A DNA stretch of 64,000 bases from Hymenolepis diminuta (GCA_900708905.1 CAADRB010000048.1:145925-209924), one strand, 5' to 3'; counted from the first letter of the stretch, positions 1 to 12,184 are shown. The notes: generated by a model not told the origin, from the sequence alone. Program-made: numbers and translations.

Positions 1-2
1 TG

Positions 3-290
3 GAATGGCCATTACAATCTATGGTAGCGATTTGTCACGTCAAATGTAGGGCTGTTCTAATAAGTCGCTTAGAAACGGGTGAACTGGTTAATGTCTTAGA
101 ATATCCGGACTGTTGCAAATACGAGCGTCATCGGAAAATAATATTCCGATCAGAATGGAGTTTTGATCGCAGTTTACCCTCCCCGCCTGGTCCAATACTT
201 GCGACGATCGATGTACGAACAATCAAATTTTTCTATAAAACATTTGATACTGCGTTTGTTCGTAACCTTAGTTCAAACTATTCTTGTTGA
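3..290 (+). CDS. Possible 3' terminal exon of a gene truncated by the left window edge
   Basis: An open frame runs from the window edge to a TGA at 288-290 (about 95 codons, ATG at 21). The translation is mixed hydrophobic/polar, with stretches such as LETGELVNVLEY and GPILATIDVRTIKFF that look like beta-propeller (WD-type) blades. This is only a resemblance by eye. If real, it is the C-terminus of a plus-strand gene that starts outside the window. No obvious poly(A) signal follows at once. It could also be a chance open frame. Confidence 0.3.
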   Translation, partial: EWPLQSMVAICHVKCRAVLISRLETGELVNVLEYPDCCKYERHRKIIFRSEWSFDRSLPSPPGPILATIDVRTIKFFYKTFDTAFVRNLSSNYSC

Positions 291-3065
291 TTGAGTTACT
301 TTCTTGGTATTATTTTAACCCTGTGATTTTACTATGAGGAATTTGAATAGTCTGATCTAGTCCTGGGACAGTAAATATTGGCTCACTGTAAAATTATAAC
401 CATAGGTTCATTGTAGTTACTTTCAAATAGACTAATTTTTGTACTTTTGGATCTGTGTTGTAATTTGAAGTATGACCAGGAGCGGATCGAAGTATTCCGA
501 CTTTTCTCCTTCTAGATCTCACTTATTGGTATTAATGGAATTAAGATAGCATCCAAACGATGGAATAAAGTTCAATTCGCCCACTCAGGAATTAGCTGAT
601 GGTGCTGGTGGAGCGTGCAACAAGCACTGTTATACTTCAAAAGTCGACGTATGACAGTTCTTTATGCGAGAATAGAATAGAAGTATTTTTGGTCAACAGG
701 AATGAGCAACTTGAACACGCACGGGTAAATCGAGAAATAAAGGGTGACGTGCTGGGTGGAGTCACTCAGTAGAATTGAAAGCGAAGATGACAGGACAAGA
801 ATTGGGATGTATGAGACAAAAAAATGGACAAAGATTCAATTCGTCACAATTAGGGTACTTAGAGTTTATAGTTATGGAGGCTACATGTAATAATAATAAG
901 TCCCAGGCTCATTTAGGAAAGCATTTTCCAACGCTCATCCTGGTTTAGGGATCGTATCAGTAAGCCTCCTCGATGTGAAACCCGATTTCTACCAGTCCCA
1001 TTATTAGCCAAACCTAACCAATATGGGAAGGCGATTGATGTAGACTCATTTATCATTTAGATCCTTTTAATTACCCCTGCACACCTAGTTATATAATGTT
1101 TAAAGGACATCTAATTCAACAAATTTCTATGAAGACCAACACTGTTAGTGCATATTATACTTAGAAGTTAGGATGGAGATATGCAATCCGAAGAATCAAA
1201 GATTTCTGACAAATGAAGTCAAATTCATCTGTGATGACAAACTGTTGTCGATTAATGATACAGTTTTTGAAAGTAATAAAATCTCCCTATTAAAGGGCCT
1301 TCATTTGTGGCTTTCACAATTGAATATTCAGCTAGTATATCTATGGGAAAGCTGAAAGTGTTGGTGTTTCTGTTTACTTAATTTCATTTGCTTAAGTACT
1401 TATGTTTATTAAATAGTAGAGAAAATAAACAAAACTATTATTGATTTTGAGATGGATTGACCTATAGGCAAATCTAAATGAAGGTTTCGACCGATACAAA
1501 TAAGTGCCATTGGCAAGGTCAAAAGACTTGTAAGAACTTTAACCCATTTTATCTCAATTCTTCTTCAATTGCTTAGCTGTAAGTATTTGCAGACATACTA
1601 CATGCACTCAGTTAGTGAAACCAAATTGATAAATCTCTTTTTTCCTTTTTTTATTTCAAAATCTTTACATTTTTGGTGTGTTTACTTCGCCATTCGCCCT
1701 GTACGATTGTGGAAAGTAAAAACATTCATTTACTTATTTCACCTGAACAGATATGACCGTAGAGTGTATGAAATTTTGCAGAGATAAAACTAATATGGTA
1801 CTAGCTGCAGCCTTTTTTCTCACCATTAAAAGTAAAATAAACACTAAAAACTGCATAAAGAATTTTGATAGGACCCACTTTATTCTAATTAAATTTTTCT
1901 AGCTGTTGTCTTTAAGAAAATCCACTAAGATCAAAGAATTTTACCGAGGTTATTTCAAAGAATGAAAATATGTGGACAAGTTTACGCAGTTCAAATGTTT
2001 ACTATAATTTCATTTCAAAAATCCTGACTATTGGAATCCAGTCAGTGGAAAAGTAAGTTATAGCCTAAACAAATCCAATGTAAAATCATTGTTAATTCTG
2101 CACGGTTGCTCTTAATTTATTTAAACTGAACGGTTGGACTGCGGTTACCATACCTCTGTTATTCAATAATCTCATCTTTAAAATGGCAAACTTCGAAGAG
2201 TAATTAAAAAAGAACAATTTTCTCATGTATGAACACTCAGTTACGTTTATATGATCGATAACAAGAAAACTGTTATTTAATTTCGTAGGTTCTTTATTCT
2301 AAACAGGGTGTTCAAGTTTTTCCTCGAGAGAAAGAAAAGTTATTACATCTTGACGTTTTTAATAATGGGTACAGTGAATTCAATCTGTAATTCCTGCCCT
2401 TTCATTTTTTTCTTATCCTGTTAAAGACATCTATATTTAATTCATCAGATTTAGGAGAGTCGCAACATAATAAAAGGTTAGACTGTTGGTGACCCAATTG
2501 ACACCGAACATGGTTTCACTTCCGATTCAAGTGAAATATGTTTGATATTAAAGAAATGTATTAACTATTAAATCGAAAATTGCGAAAAATTATGCATCGT
2601 ATTAGCTAAATAAGCGATCGAATATAACAAAATCATATTTCTCGTTTGATTATTTGTCTTTCTTCCCCAAAATGATTTCAGATAATGGGTGGATTTATTG
2701 TCTTTTTTACCATGTTACTTTAAGTAATGAACATCTTTAAGCTATTATTACAAATACTATGACCCTTGAAGTTTGAATTACTAATCTTTCATAAATTAAC
2801 TTACGGTTTTAATTTGTTATGCAAGTTTTGTTTCTTAGATTGTTATTGCAGATTTCCAACCAACATATTGTAGCAGATGCTGCACAAATAAGGAAGGTTG
2901 AAAGTTCTGTGTTCTAAATAAACTGAACTTCAGTTTGAGTTAAATCAAGTATAAATACATATCAGTATGCTCTATTTTACTGGCTATCATTCCTTATAGC
3001 AGTCAATGTTCACTCATTGATCCCGTTGTTGGACTTTAATTATCCAACCGGAAAAGTTTCGTGTG
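291..3065. other. Gene-free stretch
   Basis: Short unrelated open frames of 60-72 codons occur at 1173-1355 and 1569-1787. They have no splice context or coding-like composition, and I regard them as chance. I see no recognisable RNA gene. The right end forms the upstream region of the secreted-protein gene. Confidence 0.5.
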
Positions 3066-3073
3066 TATAAAAA
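3066..3073 (+). promoter_or_regulatory. TATA-like box upstream of secreted-protein gene
   Basis: TATAAAAA lies 81 bases before the chosen ATG at 3154, which leaves room for a transcription start near 3095-3105 and a short 5' leader. The position suits a core promoter. In AT-rich DNA such a match is weak evidence alone. Confidence 0.35.
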
Positions 3074-3153
3074 CGTCTTAATCTTTTCGATTAACATTTG
3101 CATTCCATTTAATTTTCTGAGCCGCATTTCAGATCAGTAAACCCTCAAATAAA

Positions 3154-3177
3154 ATGTGGCTTCTAGCAATATTAAAT
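3154..3177 (+). CDS. Secreted protein exon 1 (signal peptide start)
   Basis: Eight codons, MWLLAILN, followed by donor GTAAGG at 3178. Phase 0 joins exon 2 at 3253. The intron is 75 bases and ends TTTCAG. Confidence 0.75.
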
Positions 3178-4044
3178 GTAAGGTGTTGGTTTACATATTT
3201 TACTTGGCTAAAACTGGAAGGATTTTTACTTTAAGTTCTATTCTCATTTCAGCTTTTCCGGATTCTGCCCTCACTTTCCCTGCCACAACTAATCAAGCCG
3301 ACGACACCGATTCTACCTCCACGGTTTTATACCGACTTCACCATCACTTATACACCTCGAGATGATTCTGGAATGCCTATTCCACCATGGTTCGATGGTA
3401 TTCCTCCTGAACTTCCTTATAGCATTGGAAGCGGGTACGCAATCTATTCGCCTGACCTTGGTATGATGGTAGAAAACTACACCCACTATTGCGTTCCAAT
3501 TTTCCTTCCAAATGCCTATTTTCCTTGCGTTATGCTAAATTACAATCGTACAGCCTATTTAATATCTCCTACTCTTAATGGTTACGGTCCATGTTGTGTT
3601 TATCGACCTAATTGGTCACCACCCCAAAGAGATTTCATGCGACAGTTTGAGCAGTTTTATCAAGGGTCAACAGATACTCTCGGAGAGAAAAGAAAGGTCT
3701 TAAAACAGACTATTGACTGGTGGAATATACCACAAACTAAAAGCAAAAAACTTGGAGATCATCCCGAATTTGGAGGTTTTGGGTTTGCTAGAAAACCAAT
3801 GCCAAGGTAAGCTGAAGTAAATATTAATATAATCAGCTACTGAGCGTTTTGCAGCAGCGTGAATTACCGTTTTCATTTCAGTGGTTATCGACCGTACGTT
3901 TCATTCTGGTACGAAGGTGATATCGGCTGGGCTCATCAAGTATTTGAGAATTTCACAGACACAGGACCTAAAATTCATCTACTTGATGACTTTCAACTCC
4001 CGGATATCTGCAAAACTAGCTTGGCGTGTAATTTCAAACCCTAA
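3154..4044 (+). CDS. Secreted protein, ependymin/LolA-like in layout (246 aa, 3 exons)
   Basis: Join 3154-3177, 3253-3806, 3882-4044. Both introns are GT-AG, phases match (0 and 2) and the coding length is 741 nt. The predicted N-terminus MWLLAILNLFRILPSLSLP is a convincing signal peptide. It only appears after splicing the 24-base first exon, so single-frame searches miss it. The mature part has motifs FYTDFTITY, GSGYAIYS, CCVYRPNWSPP, FGFGFARKPMP and a C-terminal DDFQLPDIC, with about seven Cys including a CC pair. There is an N-glycosylation sequon NYTHY near the middle. The order (N-terminal beta strands, CC-Y, W-W, then F-x-LP-xx-C near the end) recalls ependymin-related and LolA-like secreted proteins. 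That assignment is by eye and tentative. No membrane segment beyond the signal is seen. A possible poly(A) hexamer ATTAAA lies at 4242. Confidence 0.85.
3253..3806 (+). CDS. Secreted protein exon 2 (main domain)
   Basis: Opens with LFRILPSLSLPQ, completing the signal peptide, and carries most of the mature protein. It ends CCAAG before donor GTAAGC at 3807, leaving phase 2. The upstream part before the ATG at 3373 is in frame and coding, so 3373 is not the start. Confidence 0.85.
3882..4044 (+). CDS. Secreted protein exon 3 (C-terminus)
   Basis: Acceptor TTTCATTTCAG ends at 3881. The phase-2 join gives SGYRPYVSFWYEGD and ends ACNFKP before TAA. It contains the F-x-LP-xx-C motif near the C-terminus. 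Confidence 0.85.
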
Positions 4045-5769
4045 TTATATCGTGCTACTACAATGAAAATTCGAGAGCGTTTTTCAATGTACTGAAATTT
4101 TTGTTGATACCGTGAATTATTTAACAAAAGACGTAACTGAATCATGAAAATCACATGTGGGAACAAAATACCTAAGTGTTGGAAAGCAGCGCCAAAATGA
4201 TACAGATGTCTAAATAAGCGCTATGATGAAATTACCGTCTTATTAAAAGCTAAAATTATAACATATTACTAAAATTCGCTAAGTAGAGTTGAGATCCCCC
4301 CATCATGCCACATTGTCCCCTCTCTAAAATACGAAAATGTAAAGAAATTAAAAGTTCGTAAAATTTTAAGAGTGCAACCTACGGTTAAATAAGTCTAATT
4401 GGCTGGAAGTTGACAACTAGATATCTTTTAAGCACTGATTTTACATTATCCTCATTTGAACTGAACGCTGAGGAGAATCGTCACCTGATAATCCTTTTCT
4501 CATTGAAATACGGGTATCATCATATTTTTAAACAGAAGATTCCTTGTTCTTTGCATTGTCCGGGTAGAGGTAATGCGAAGTCGGTTAGATATTAAGAAGG
4601 AGGAAGTTGAATCATATCACTTTGGATACATCTGATAGGCGTTTTATTAATGAAAGCAAGGAATAACCTACCAATTTCTTCGTGTAAGACAAGAGCATCG
4701 AAGTGAGTTGATGGCGCCCCATTCAACGAAGTAAAACTGATAGATGAGTTCGACATTAAATTTGAATGCACCATTAGATGTCAGATTAAGAATATGCGGT
4801 GATTTGCTTACTACCCAACTATTATCTATATTCGCATTTAAACTGTTCATCAATCTTTTCTAATCTTTATTCAACCGCCTAGTAGGGTGCTAAAGTTGTA
4901 AGCCACAAGCACGTTAGTGGACACACACGCCAGCACGCAAGTAACATGGGCGCAGAGCATGCACCCATGAGATGAGCACGGCAGTTCTGTAGGACCATTG
5001 ATTAGATCAAAACATAAAATAACCTTCGGCGTATTCTTTCCTCGTTGGACCATGTTTCCAGCTTCCACACCTCTTACAGACTTCATGCCCTTTCATTATT
5101 TGGGTTACTTTTCTACATGTGATGTGTCCTAATATATATCTATTTAGACTACGCTCCCTACAAAGTATCACTAATTCCTTTTCTGTTGACTTGTTTTTTT
5201 GCAATGGTAGGATGCGGCAGTCTCAATCCTCGACTGAGTTGATTTTATTCGCCATCCCTCGAATGACTTGATCTATGTTCTGTATGCACCTCCCATTTAT
5301 GTGTCATTTGTATTGGTCACACAATGGGTACAGTCCGTTCCGTACATAAAGAGTTGTTATTACTCTTGTCTCGTTTAGAAATGCTTAAAATCGAATAACA
5401 TAACAGTCATCTATAGCTCCTGGCAATCAGGTTAAGCCTCCATCGACCCAGTGACAATTAATGGAAGTCTAATAAAGTATGGATTATTAACACAAAATAT
5501 ATACAAAACAATGAGCTCCTAGGAAAATATAAATCTGGGAATAACAGTAAAAATTGCTGAAGAATATACAGGAGGACGGCGATCCAAATATTAAAATAAT
5601 AAACACTACTAAAAACCATTAAGTAGTGCGTCGATAAATTCTGAGATCCTGGTTTTATAGCATCCATCTGAAATTAATTACTGGGACTGTTTTCATTGCA
5701 TTCGCCCTAAAATATGAAAAAAGATAAACAAAAAGTAAATAATGGAATTTAGTACAAAGTACAACTTAC
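4045..5769. other. Intergenic / 3' region of zinc-finger gene
   Basis: This should hold the last exon of the minus-strand zinc-finger gene, but two phase-0 acceptors compete. One is at about 5667 (TTAATTTCAG before MDAIKPGSQ, running on into a very hydrophobic tail that does not look coding). The other is near 4740 (CTATCAG before FYFVEWGAINS, stop at 4668). Between them a minus-strand frame at 5007-5204 contains CKRCG-like Cys spacing with no family I can name. I cannot decide. Confidence 0.4.
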
Positions 5770-7413
5770 AGTTAGAAGAGATCTATCAACAGGGAGTCGG
5801 AATTTACATCTTTCCTTCGTTAACGAATTTCGATTGGCGATTAGCTTAGGTCGAGGTGACTGGGCTTGTTTCAAGACAGAGAGTGAAGGTCTAAGGGCTG
5901 GTCTAGTGGACAAATCCACAGAAACAGGTGAATCAGAGCTCTCTGCTTTAAGTTCTGGATCTGCATTTTCATCATTTTGAATAGAGTGACGATGCTTGGG
6001 AGATGGAACAGACATGTGCGAAGGTCGTTTTCTAATTGGAATAGGTGTTGAGACAGTGCTATTTGCAGGAACCTTATTCTCAGCATTTTCTGAGGGTGTT
6101 TCGGATTGGCGCTTTCTTAATGGGGAAGCAGATTCTATAGGTTGTTGAACATCAAGAATCTCACCATTTCTGGAATGCTCTGAAAGTTGCTTTATCAACG
6201 GTAGAGGAGAATAGCCGCGATAACCATTTCCTGAGAAATTCATCAAAGAAATGGGAGGAACTAAACTGTTCGTATGAGCAAGAGGTGGTAATCCATTCAA
6301 CGGATTATAACTGGCAGATATATTTGTTGACGCCATACGATTCAAATTTCTCAGGCTTTCTACCAACATTGATTGCGTCAAAATATCTTGAGGAAGACCA
6401 CTTGGCATCACAGGAATCGACTGTAACGGATTTGCTGATTCAAAACCCATATTTAAAGGGGCTAGGGGTCTACGATTTAATAAAGCCAAGCCGTCTGGTT
6501 CATCTGTCTGAATATTAGAAGTCTCATTTAGTGTCTCGGGACTTTCAGGCTCGCTGTGATCCTCCAATCTTTGTATTTCCTGCTTGGTAGCGTTCAAACA
6601 GGCCTCAATTTCATCCGCATAGTAGTTATTCAATAAATCTCCCTCAGGTGGAACATAGAACTTGATGTACGGATTCATATCTTCATTCTTTAATGTGGCA
6701 ATGTCTGCTGTTTTTGGACATCTTCGCATATGTTTCATAGCATCCCATTTCCACTTGCATCTATAAGAACAAGATCGACATCCAAAAAGCTTGTGAGCTG
6801 AGTGGTTGCAAACGTGGGTTTTCAATTCGCTATACCACTTTCCATTGAAATCGGTGCAAAACTGACATGTGATACGCCTTCCATCTGAGCGTTTTCTGTC
6901 TTTTGGACCCGAAAGAATTAATTCCAAATGATGTGCAAGTAGCTGGAAACATTCAAGCGTTGTTTGAGACATTGATTCAACGGTCATCTCTTCTATCGAT
7001 TCGTGTTGTAGTAGGTTTAATGCATTACTAAGTAATTCCATCAGAGAAGAACGTGAAAATGAGTTTTCCACCGAAATGAGTTTTGAATCGTCTGTTTGCT
7101 GACAGGCAGCAAGCGTAAGATCTACAGGTTCCGACTGTTCTCGGGATGTCTCTGGAATCTCACTTCGCGGCTGTTGCGAATTCAAAGATTGTTCCGCACT
7201 GAACTTGTGACGTTGTAATGGCAGAGAGAATCGAGGTTTGATTTCTCTAATCGGAGTGGAATTGGCTTCAGAGGGCAAAGAATTGTTGGCTTCAGATGGA
7301 CCATCGATTTCCGGATGTTTATCTTTAAAGTGCTTATTGAGAGATTTCTTGTATTTATATGGTAGTTTGCAAAAGGAGCAGAGATAAGTGATTTCACCTT
7401 CCGATGAAGTGAT
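5770..7413 (-). CDS. Zinc-finger protein exon 2 (all three fingers)
   Basis: Starts ITSSEGEITYLCSFC right after the acceptor and ends RSLLT before GTAAGT. It carries the three zinc fingers and the long Ser/Pro-rich C-terminal region, including DVQQPIESASPLRKRQSE. Confidence 0.85.
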
Positions 7414-10097
7414 CTGAACAATAGGTAAGAAAAAAGGGAATAAGTAGTGATAAAAAGGTTTATAAAATGTCATATGAGCAAGTAATCCGTTGAGCCTCTC
7501 TCTGTTTAAGTGTAGTTTTAGTTCACTTAGCAATTTTCTCTTAAATACTGAACTTCACTCTATTCCTTATCAATCTAACTGCGACAAATTGAGACCAACT
7601 CTAATATTTCAATATGTTGATTACGAGACTGACACCCTCGTTACATTCCCTTCCTTTAAGTATCCAACCAGAGACTATCCTGTTGATTTATTAAATAAGC
7701 TATAACCTTCTTCGAATAAATCTACAATTTTGAACAAAGAAAAATCTTTTACATTAGAGTCATCCAGCTTTCCCAGCCTTAGGAAGAAAGGAGAGAATTA
7801 AAGTGAGAAGGCCGTCCACCCTTAATAATGAACCAGATATTACGGAGAAGAAATCCGGAGAACCAATCACGAAATTTGAATTTTGGAATGTGAACTGCAC
7901 TTAAAGTAAATATTTTACAACCCGAATTGAAATATCAAATTAAGCAGAACTCCTCATAACCTGACCATTTTCTAATTATCATTTCTATGTCTTCTCCCTT
8001 TATCTCCCACCGGACTTTACTGTTATCCCGTCAAAGTCCCTTTTCAATGATGAGAAATTGTATATCATGCAAGATAGTATGTCTTTCAATAACATCACTG
8101 TTTTAATGGAGAAAGGAAAATTGAAAGATGTTTTTGCAGCTGGAGTAAGCATTGGCTCCTCTTTCATCCTAAAACCTACTTTCTTCGAGATAATCTGAGC
8201 CTTTCAGTTCGGTCAAGTAGGAAATAGGAAAGGAAGTCGTTTTTATGGTCGAAGATTACCTTTCATACCTATTTTCTTAACTCTCTTCTGGTTTAAACAT
8301 CTAGAACTACACAAATTTAGGAAATAAAGTGTACATATTCACCTAATTTTCATTGCTTCATATCGGCAAGTTCCATCGATTCCAATCGGAAGTGTCAAGT
8401 CTCAAAACATAGAAAATGGATTATGATATTACGCATTCAATACTTTCCTTCCCGTGAAATTATTGAATAGAAGTCCATTCAAATAGCACCATAAGAAGTT
8501 CATTTGATTAATGTTAAATTAAATTCGAAAATGGTAAAGGAATACCGCCTTAACTTTCCCAGTTGAGCTGCGTAATAGGCAAAATTAGTAATTCTAATCC
8601 ATTTGAGTTCAAGTGAACCCGCCCACTAGTCTAAAACGTTAACATTCCAAGATACACTGTAAAAAGGTGTTTTTTACAGTTTATTGACAGGTTAAGGAGT
8701 TGGGACACTTGTAGAAACGCGTTTTCAACCAAATAGACTCAAAACACCAGACCAGACACCCTGGTCGCAAACGCGGGGGAGGTCTTAGTTGCTAATGTCC
8801 CGACCTAATACATACATAAAATCCGAAGAAGGATTAAGAGCATTTGACCTCAATTTTAGTGGCCTGAGCACCTGAGCTCAGTCGCGTATTGACCCATGTT
8901 TATTTATGTTAGACGCAATTTTCAGACAGGAATGAACCTATCTGTCTATCGATAGCTTAACGCCAAGTTCTGATCTTGTCTGATCTAATTTGGGGAAGGC
9001 TAGTTGATTCCATGTGGAGATTTTCCACTATGTGGGTGACTTCGTCTTAGCTACTAGGTGAAGCTCTTGAGTGCGAAACAAGGCATACAGAATCATGCTC
9101 TAGGAAAGGACAGGCCTAAACATGTTTACCAGTGCCCAATTATAAAACCCCTTAAACACGTTTGTACAAGAAGTTGGAACATGGCCGTGCCAAACTTTTG
9201 TATCCAAAAGTTGATTTTGGTGATTTTAAATGGGGGCTGGTAATAAAAATACTCACATAACCACTTTATGACTTATTTGAATTTTATTCAAACGGACAGT
9301 AAATGTCCATAAAATAGAAAGGTTGCTGGCTCTGTTACTAACTCGAAACGGTTAGCAGTACTAAGTACATTTAAGCAACATCTTTCCGGAATCGGATAAA
9401 GTGCCCTTTATTAAGGAAGATTGAAATAAAGTAGGAGGGTCCTAAACCAGAACACCCATTAATACATGGGAAAAACATGGTAAAACGAAATTCACTCGTA
9501 GAAAGGGCCGCAGTTTAAAATGGTATGTTTTAATGCATCAAACTAAACTCTAATCGACTGCTAAAACGATCTAATTTGTTTATCACTAGACTTTCCTCTT
9601 TAAATTCCATTTTAGAGTACATTTCTAAGGATGGAAATCTCCGAAATTTGAATCAAGCAAAATGATCCATAAAATCATAATTCTAGTCTCCAAGACAATT
9701 GCCGAGATGATGATAAACAAAATGGATACAAAAGTAATACACTCACTTCGGTGTATTTCCAATTTTCAACAGGTCTTCTAGGTTGATAACGCGACTGAGG
9801 TAGGAAAGTGGATGATGACGAATGGCGTCGCATTTCAGGACTTGTTAATTCCGTATTTGAAAAAGAAGATACTGCTTCAGCAGGATTTGGCGGGGCCATA
9901 GATGTAGAAGAAAGAGTGGAGAAAAAGGCCGAAAAAGCTTGATGTATTCCCTCATTTTCAGGCATAGAGAACTGACTCCCTTGAATTACTGAGGCAGAAT
10001 GTGGAGGTATATTCTCTTTTTCCTCATCGACAAACACCTGAGGTGGTTCATTTGCTCTTTTAGGAGAGGACTCATGATTTGCGCAGAGATCACCCAT
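5770..10097 (-). CDS. C2H2/C2HC zinc-finger protein (two exons supported, 3' end unresolved)
   Basis: Exons 10097-9747 and 7413-5770 join in phase 0 (donor GAA/GTGAGT, acceptor TTGTTCAG), giving 117 + 548 codons before a further donor ACT/GTAAGT. Finger 1 is C129-x2-C132-x12-H145-x4-H150. Finger 2 is C300-C303-H317-H321 (CQFCTDFNGKWYSELKTH). Finger 3 is a C2HC type, C329-C332-H345-C349 (CSYRCKWKWDAMKHMRRC). Fingers 2 and 3 sit eight residues apart and probably act together. The rest is Ser/Pro/Asn-rich and disordered, with basic KRPSH-type patches. The family role would be a nuclear DNA- or RNA-binding regulator. I cannot name the orthologue. Intron 1 is 2.3 kb. The open frame running 5' of 7413 is intronic, because it crosses a good acceptor. 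Confidence 0.85.
7414..9746 (-). other. Zinc-finger gene intron 1
   Basis: 2.3 kb without coding signal on either strand. It contains a short perfect hairpin (see 8656-8680). The region 8690-9240 is somewhat GC-richer and may be an old repeat, but no second copy was recognised. Confidence 0.5.
8656..8680. repeat. Inverted repeat hairpin
   Basis: ACTGTAAAAA, a GGTGT-centred loop, then TTTTTACAGT: ten-base arms around a short loop. It sits inside an intron. No function is implied. Confidence 0.4.
9747..10097 (-). CDS. Zinc-finger protein exon 1
   Basis: ATG at 10097 starts MGDLCANHESSPKRANEP. The exon is low-complexity, Ser-rich, with an acidic patch EEKENIPP, and ends WKYTE before GTGAGT. 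A good acceptor (CACTTCAG, exon base 10125) lies 28 bases upstream and stays in frame, so an upstream coding exon or a trans-spliced leader site is possible. Confidence 0.8.
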
Positions 10098-10125
10098 CGT
10101 GCTGACACTAAGATTAAGCAGGTGC

Positions 10126-12145
10126 CTGAAGTGTGAATACATGAGACCTTATTTAAGGCATTGACCAATAGGCAGTGGGTAAGGTTATTGCACCAATAGA
10201 ATTCCAGTGCAAGTGAGTGCGCTTAGTGCGTGCGTGGTGATCAACCAGCAGAAGTCTCACAGGTTTGAGCAATGCCAGATGAGTTTGTGTGCGCCCAAGG
10301 CCTTACCCGATTTTGTGACTCATCAACACCGGGGTTGTGCAGCCTGCCTCTGTTAGCTGCATATGTGAAATGAGTCACTGTGTCTTAGGCCTAGGAGTGT
10401 GCCTGCTTAGATGTTTTTAGGGGAGGGGACTTAGCTGTGAGCGATGTCGACACTAAAAGCTAAAACGACGATTTAAGTGCTCTAACTGGGTCACAATCAC
10501 TGAGCACGAAAGCCGCTTACTTGCTCAAGACCTGCATAAAGTGAAGTGTTTCATCCACCTAATTCGAACCAATGACTATCGATTTTTGATCTCTCGCCGG
10601 ATAAATCAAAGTACAGATTGTAAAAGCTGTTGGAATTGGGGAATTTTGGTCTGCACAAAGTATCAGAGTGAAACTAGATTAATGAATGAAATGCTTACCA
10701 ACAGAAATACAAATATTACTTGGATCGCTGTAAGTAAAAATCTTTATTTCTGATTTTTTTAAGTCCCACATTCCGGTACCACTGTGAGTATCGATCGTCG
10801 GTCATTAAGAGTTTTGGGATTTCTGAAGAGGATTGTAAAGTATATTACTATTCAACTAACTTCTGCTGTCATTCTCTTTCAATTTCTGTGATTTTTTTAG
10901 AAATTTTGAGTTATATTCTCTTAACGTAAAGTGTTAATGTTAGTGACTAATTTTCCCATTTTATCAAAGCTGTTTAATGGAAATTCCTATGTAGGGAACG
11001 GATCTGATAAGTATGAAATGTTTCATTGCATCATTTATATTGGAAGAAAAGTTAAAAGTGTAATCTAAAGATTTTTACAAGCGGAAGAATAGGACGGTTG
11101 AAACTAACTTCTTACAGAGACCTTCAGACACATAAATGTTCAAGAAAGTGCCAAGTTATCGATGCATTATGAAGTTCGGAAACCAGTTGTTCAAGTGTAA
11201 AGGTGGTGATTGAACATTGCGGACAAACGTGCTGAAATCGAGACCAAGAAATGTCATGTTAATTCAAAGTTAGAAGTTCAATAATGGAGCCTCGGAGATT
11301 TAAGAAACAACAGGCCAAGTCTATCGTTCTAATCGAATTTCGAGTCAAGATTGGTCTTTTTCTACACTCTTGATGGACTCTGTCTCTGCATCAATTTTGA
11401 ACTGCTGATAGTGCCCTTCATCGACCATTCGTGACCTCTGACATTGTGGACCTCTGGGCCACCTGTATTTTTATTGCTTAACACATAACGATCTTGATGA
11501 CACCTAATGCATCTTCGTCATTATAGAACTATTATATCTTTATGATGCTGGTAACGCCGCATTCAATGTGCATTTCTGCCATGTCAGAGGTCATGAGATC
11601 GATATTTATCGGTGCACATCAAATGATGTAGATGACTAACTGCACTAGCCAATGGAAAGGATGGAAGAATGCCAATTCCATATATTTTTAGCAATTCCTT
11701 TGGCGTGAAATTATATATAGATTTGACTCCCTAAAGCCCGAGAAGGGTAACTCGTTATCAGACTAGTTACATTATCGAATTCATAACTTCTGACCCACTT
11801 GATATCTGAATTGACCTCTGTGTCAGAGGCATACAGCGGCAGTTGAATAGATTCCCAGGTCCATTGAGCTAGTGCAGTTAACACCAAACAGTTTCGGTGA
11901 TAGTCACTTCGCTAAGAAATTATTGAAATTGTAATAAAATACTTATTTTGTTCTATTAAAAGATGAGGTAAGCATAATTGTTTACCTTTAAGTTCACTGG
12001 GTCGAATTTTACGTTCTTGTCAGATAGTATGTTTTTATTGATTTACTGACCTCTGCTATCACTTTGGTAACAATAATAACGAGGCGGGGTCAGTAATAGT
12101 TCACTAGTCATCGAATATCTAGAATTTACGAAGTGCTATTTCTAC
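10126..12145. other. Upstream region of zinc-finger gene with decayed repeats
   Basis: 10200-10520 is GC-richer and may hold 5' untranslated or promoter sequence of the minus-strand zinc-finger gene. A copy of a dispersed repeat is at about 10770-10845 and tRNA-like SINE fragments are near 11560-11620. The 70-codon plus-strand frame at 10541-10753 has no support as a gene. Confidence 0.4.
11560..11620 (+). repeat. tRNA-like SINE fragment
   Basis: GTCAGAGGTCATGAGATCGA followed by TATCGGTGCACATC matches the B-box half of the SINE copies at 30875, 32925 and 52320, here in plus orientation. Confidence 0.4.
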
Positions 12146-12184
12146 NNNNNNNNNNNNNNNNNNNNNNNNNNNNNNNNNNNNNNN
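12146..12184. other. Assembly gap (39 N)
   Basis: A run of 39 N bases. True gap length is unknown, so any exon search across it is unreliable. Confidence 0.99.

Noticed and set aside
6285..6518. Plus-strand 77-codon frame
   Set aside because: Lies antisense within zinc-finger exon 2, where the minus strand is clearly coding.
7414..7533. N-terminal 40 codons of the long minus-strand frame starting MLSELKLHLNRERLNG
   Set aside because: A good acceptor (TTGTTCAG) at 7414 joins exon 1 at 9747 in phase, so these codons are intron.
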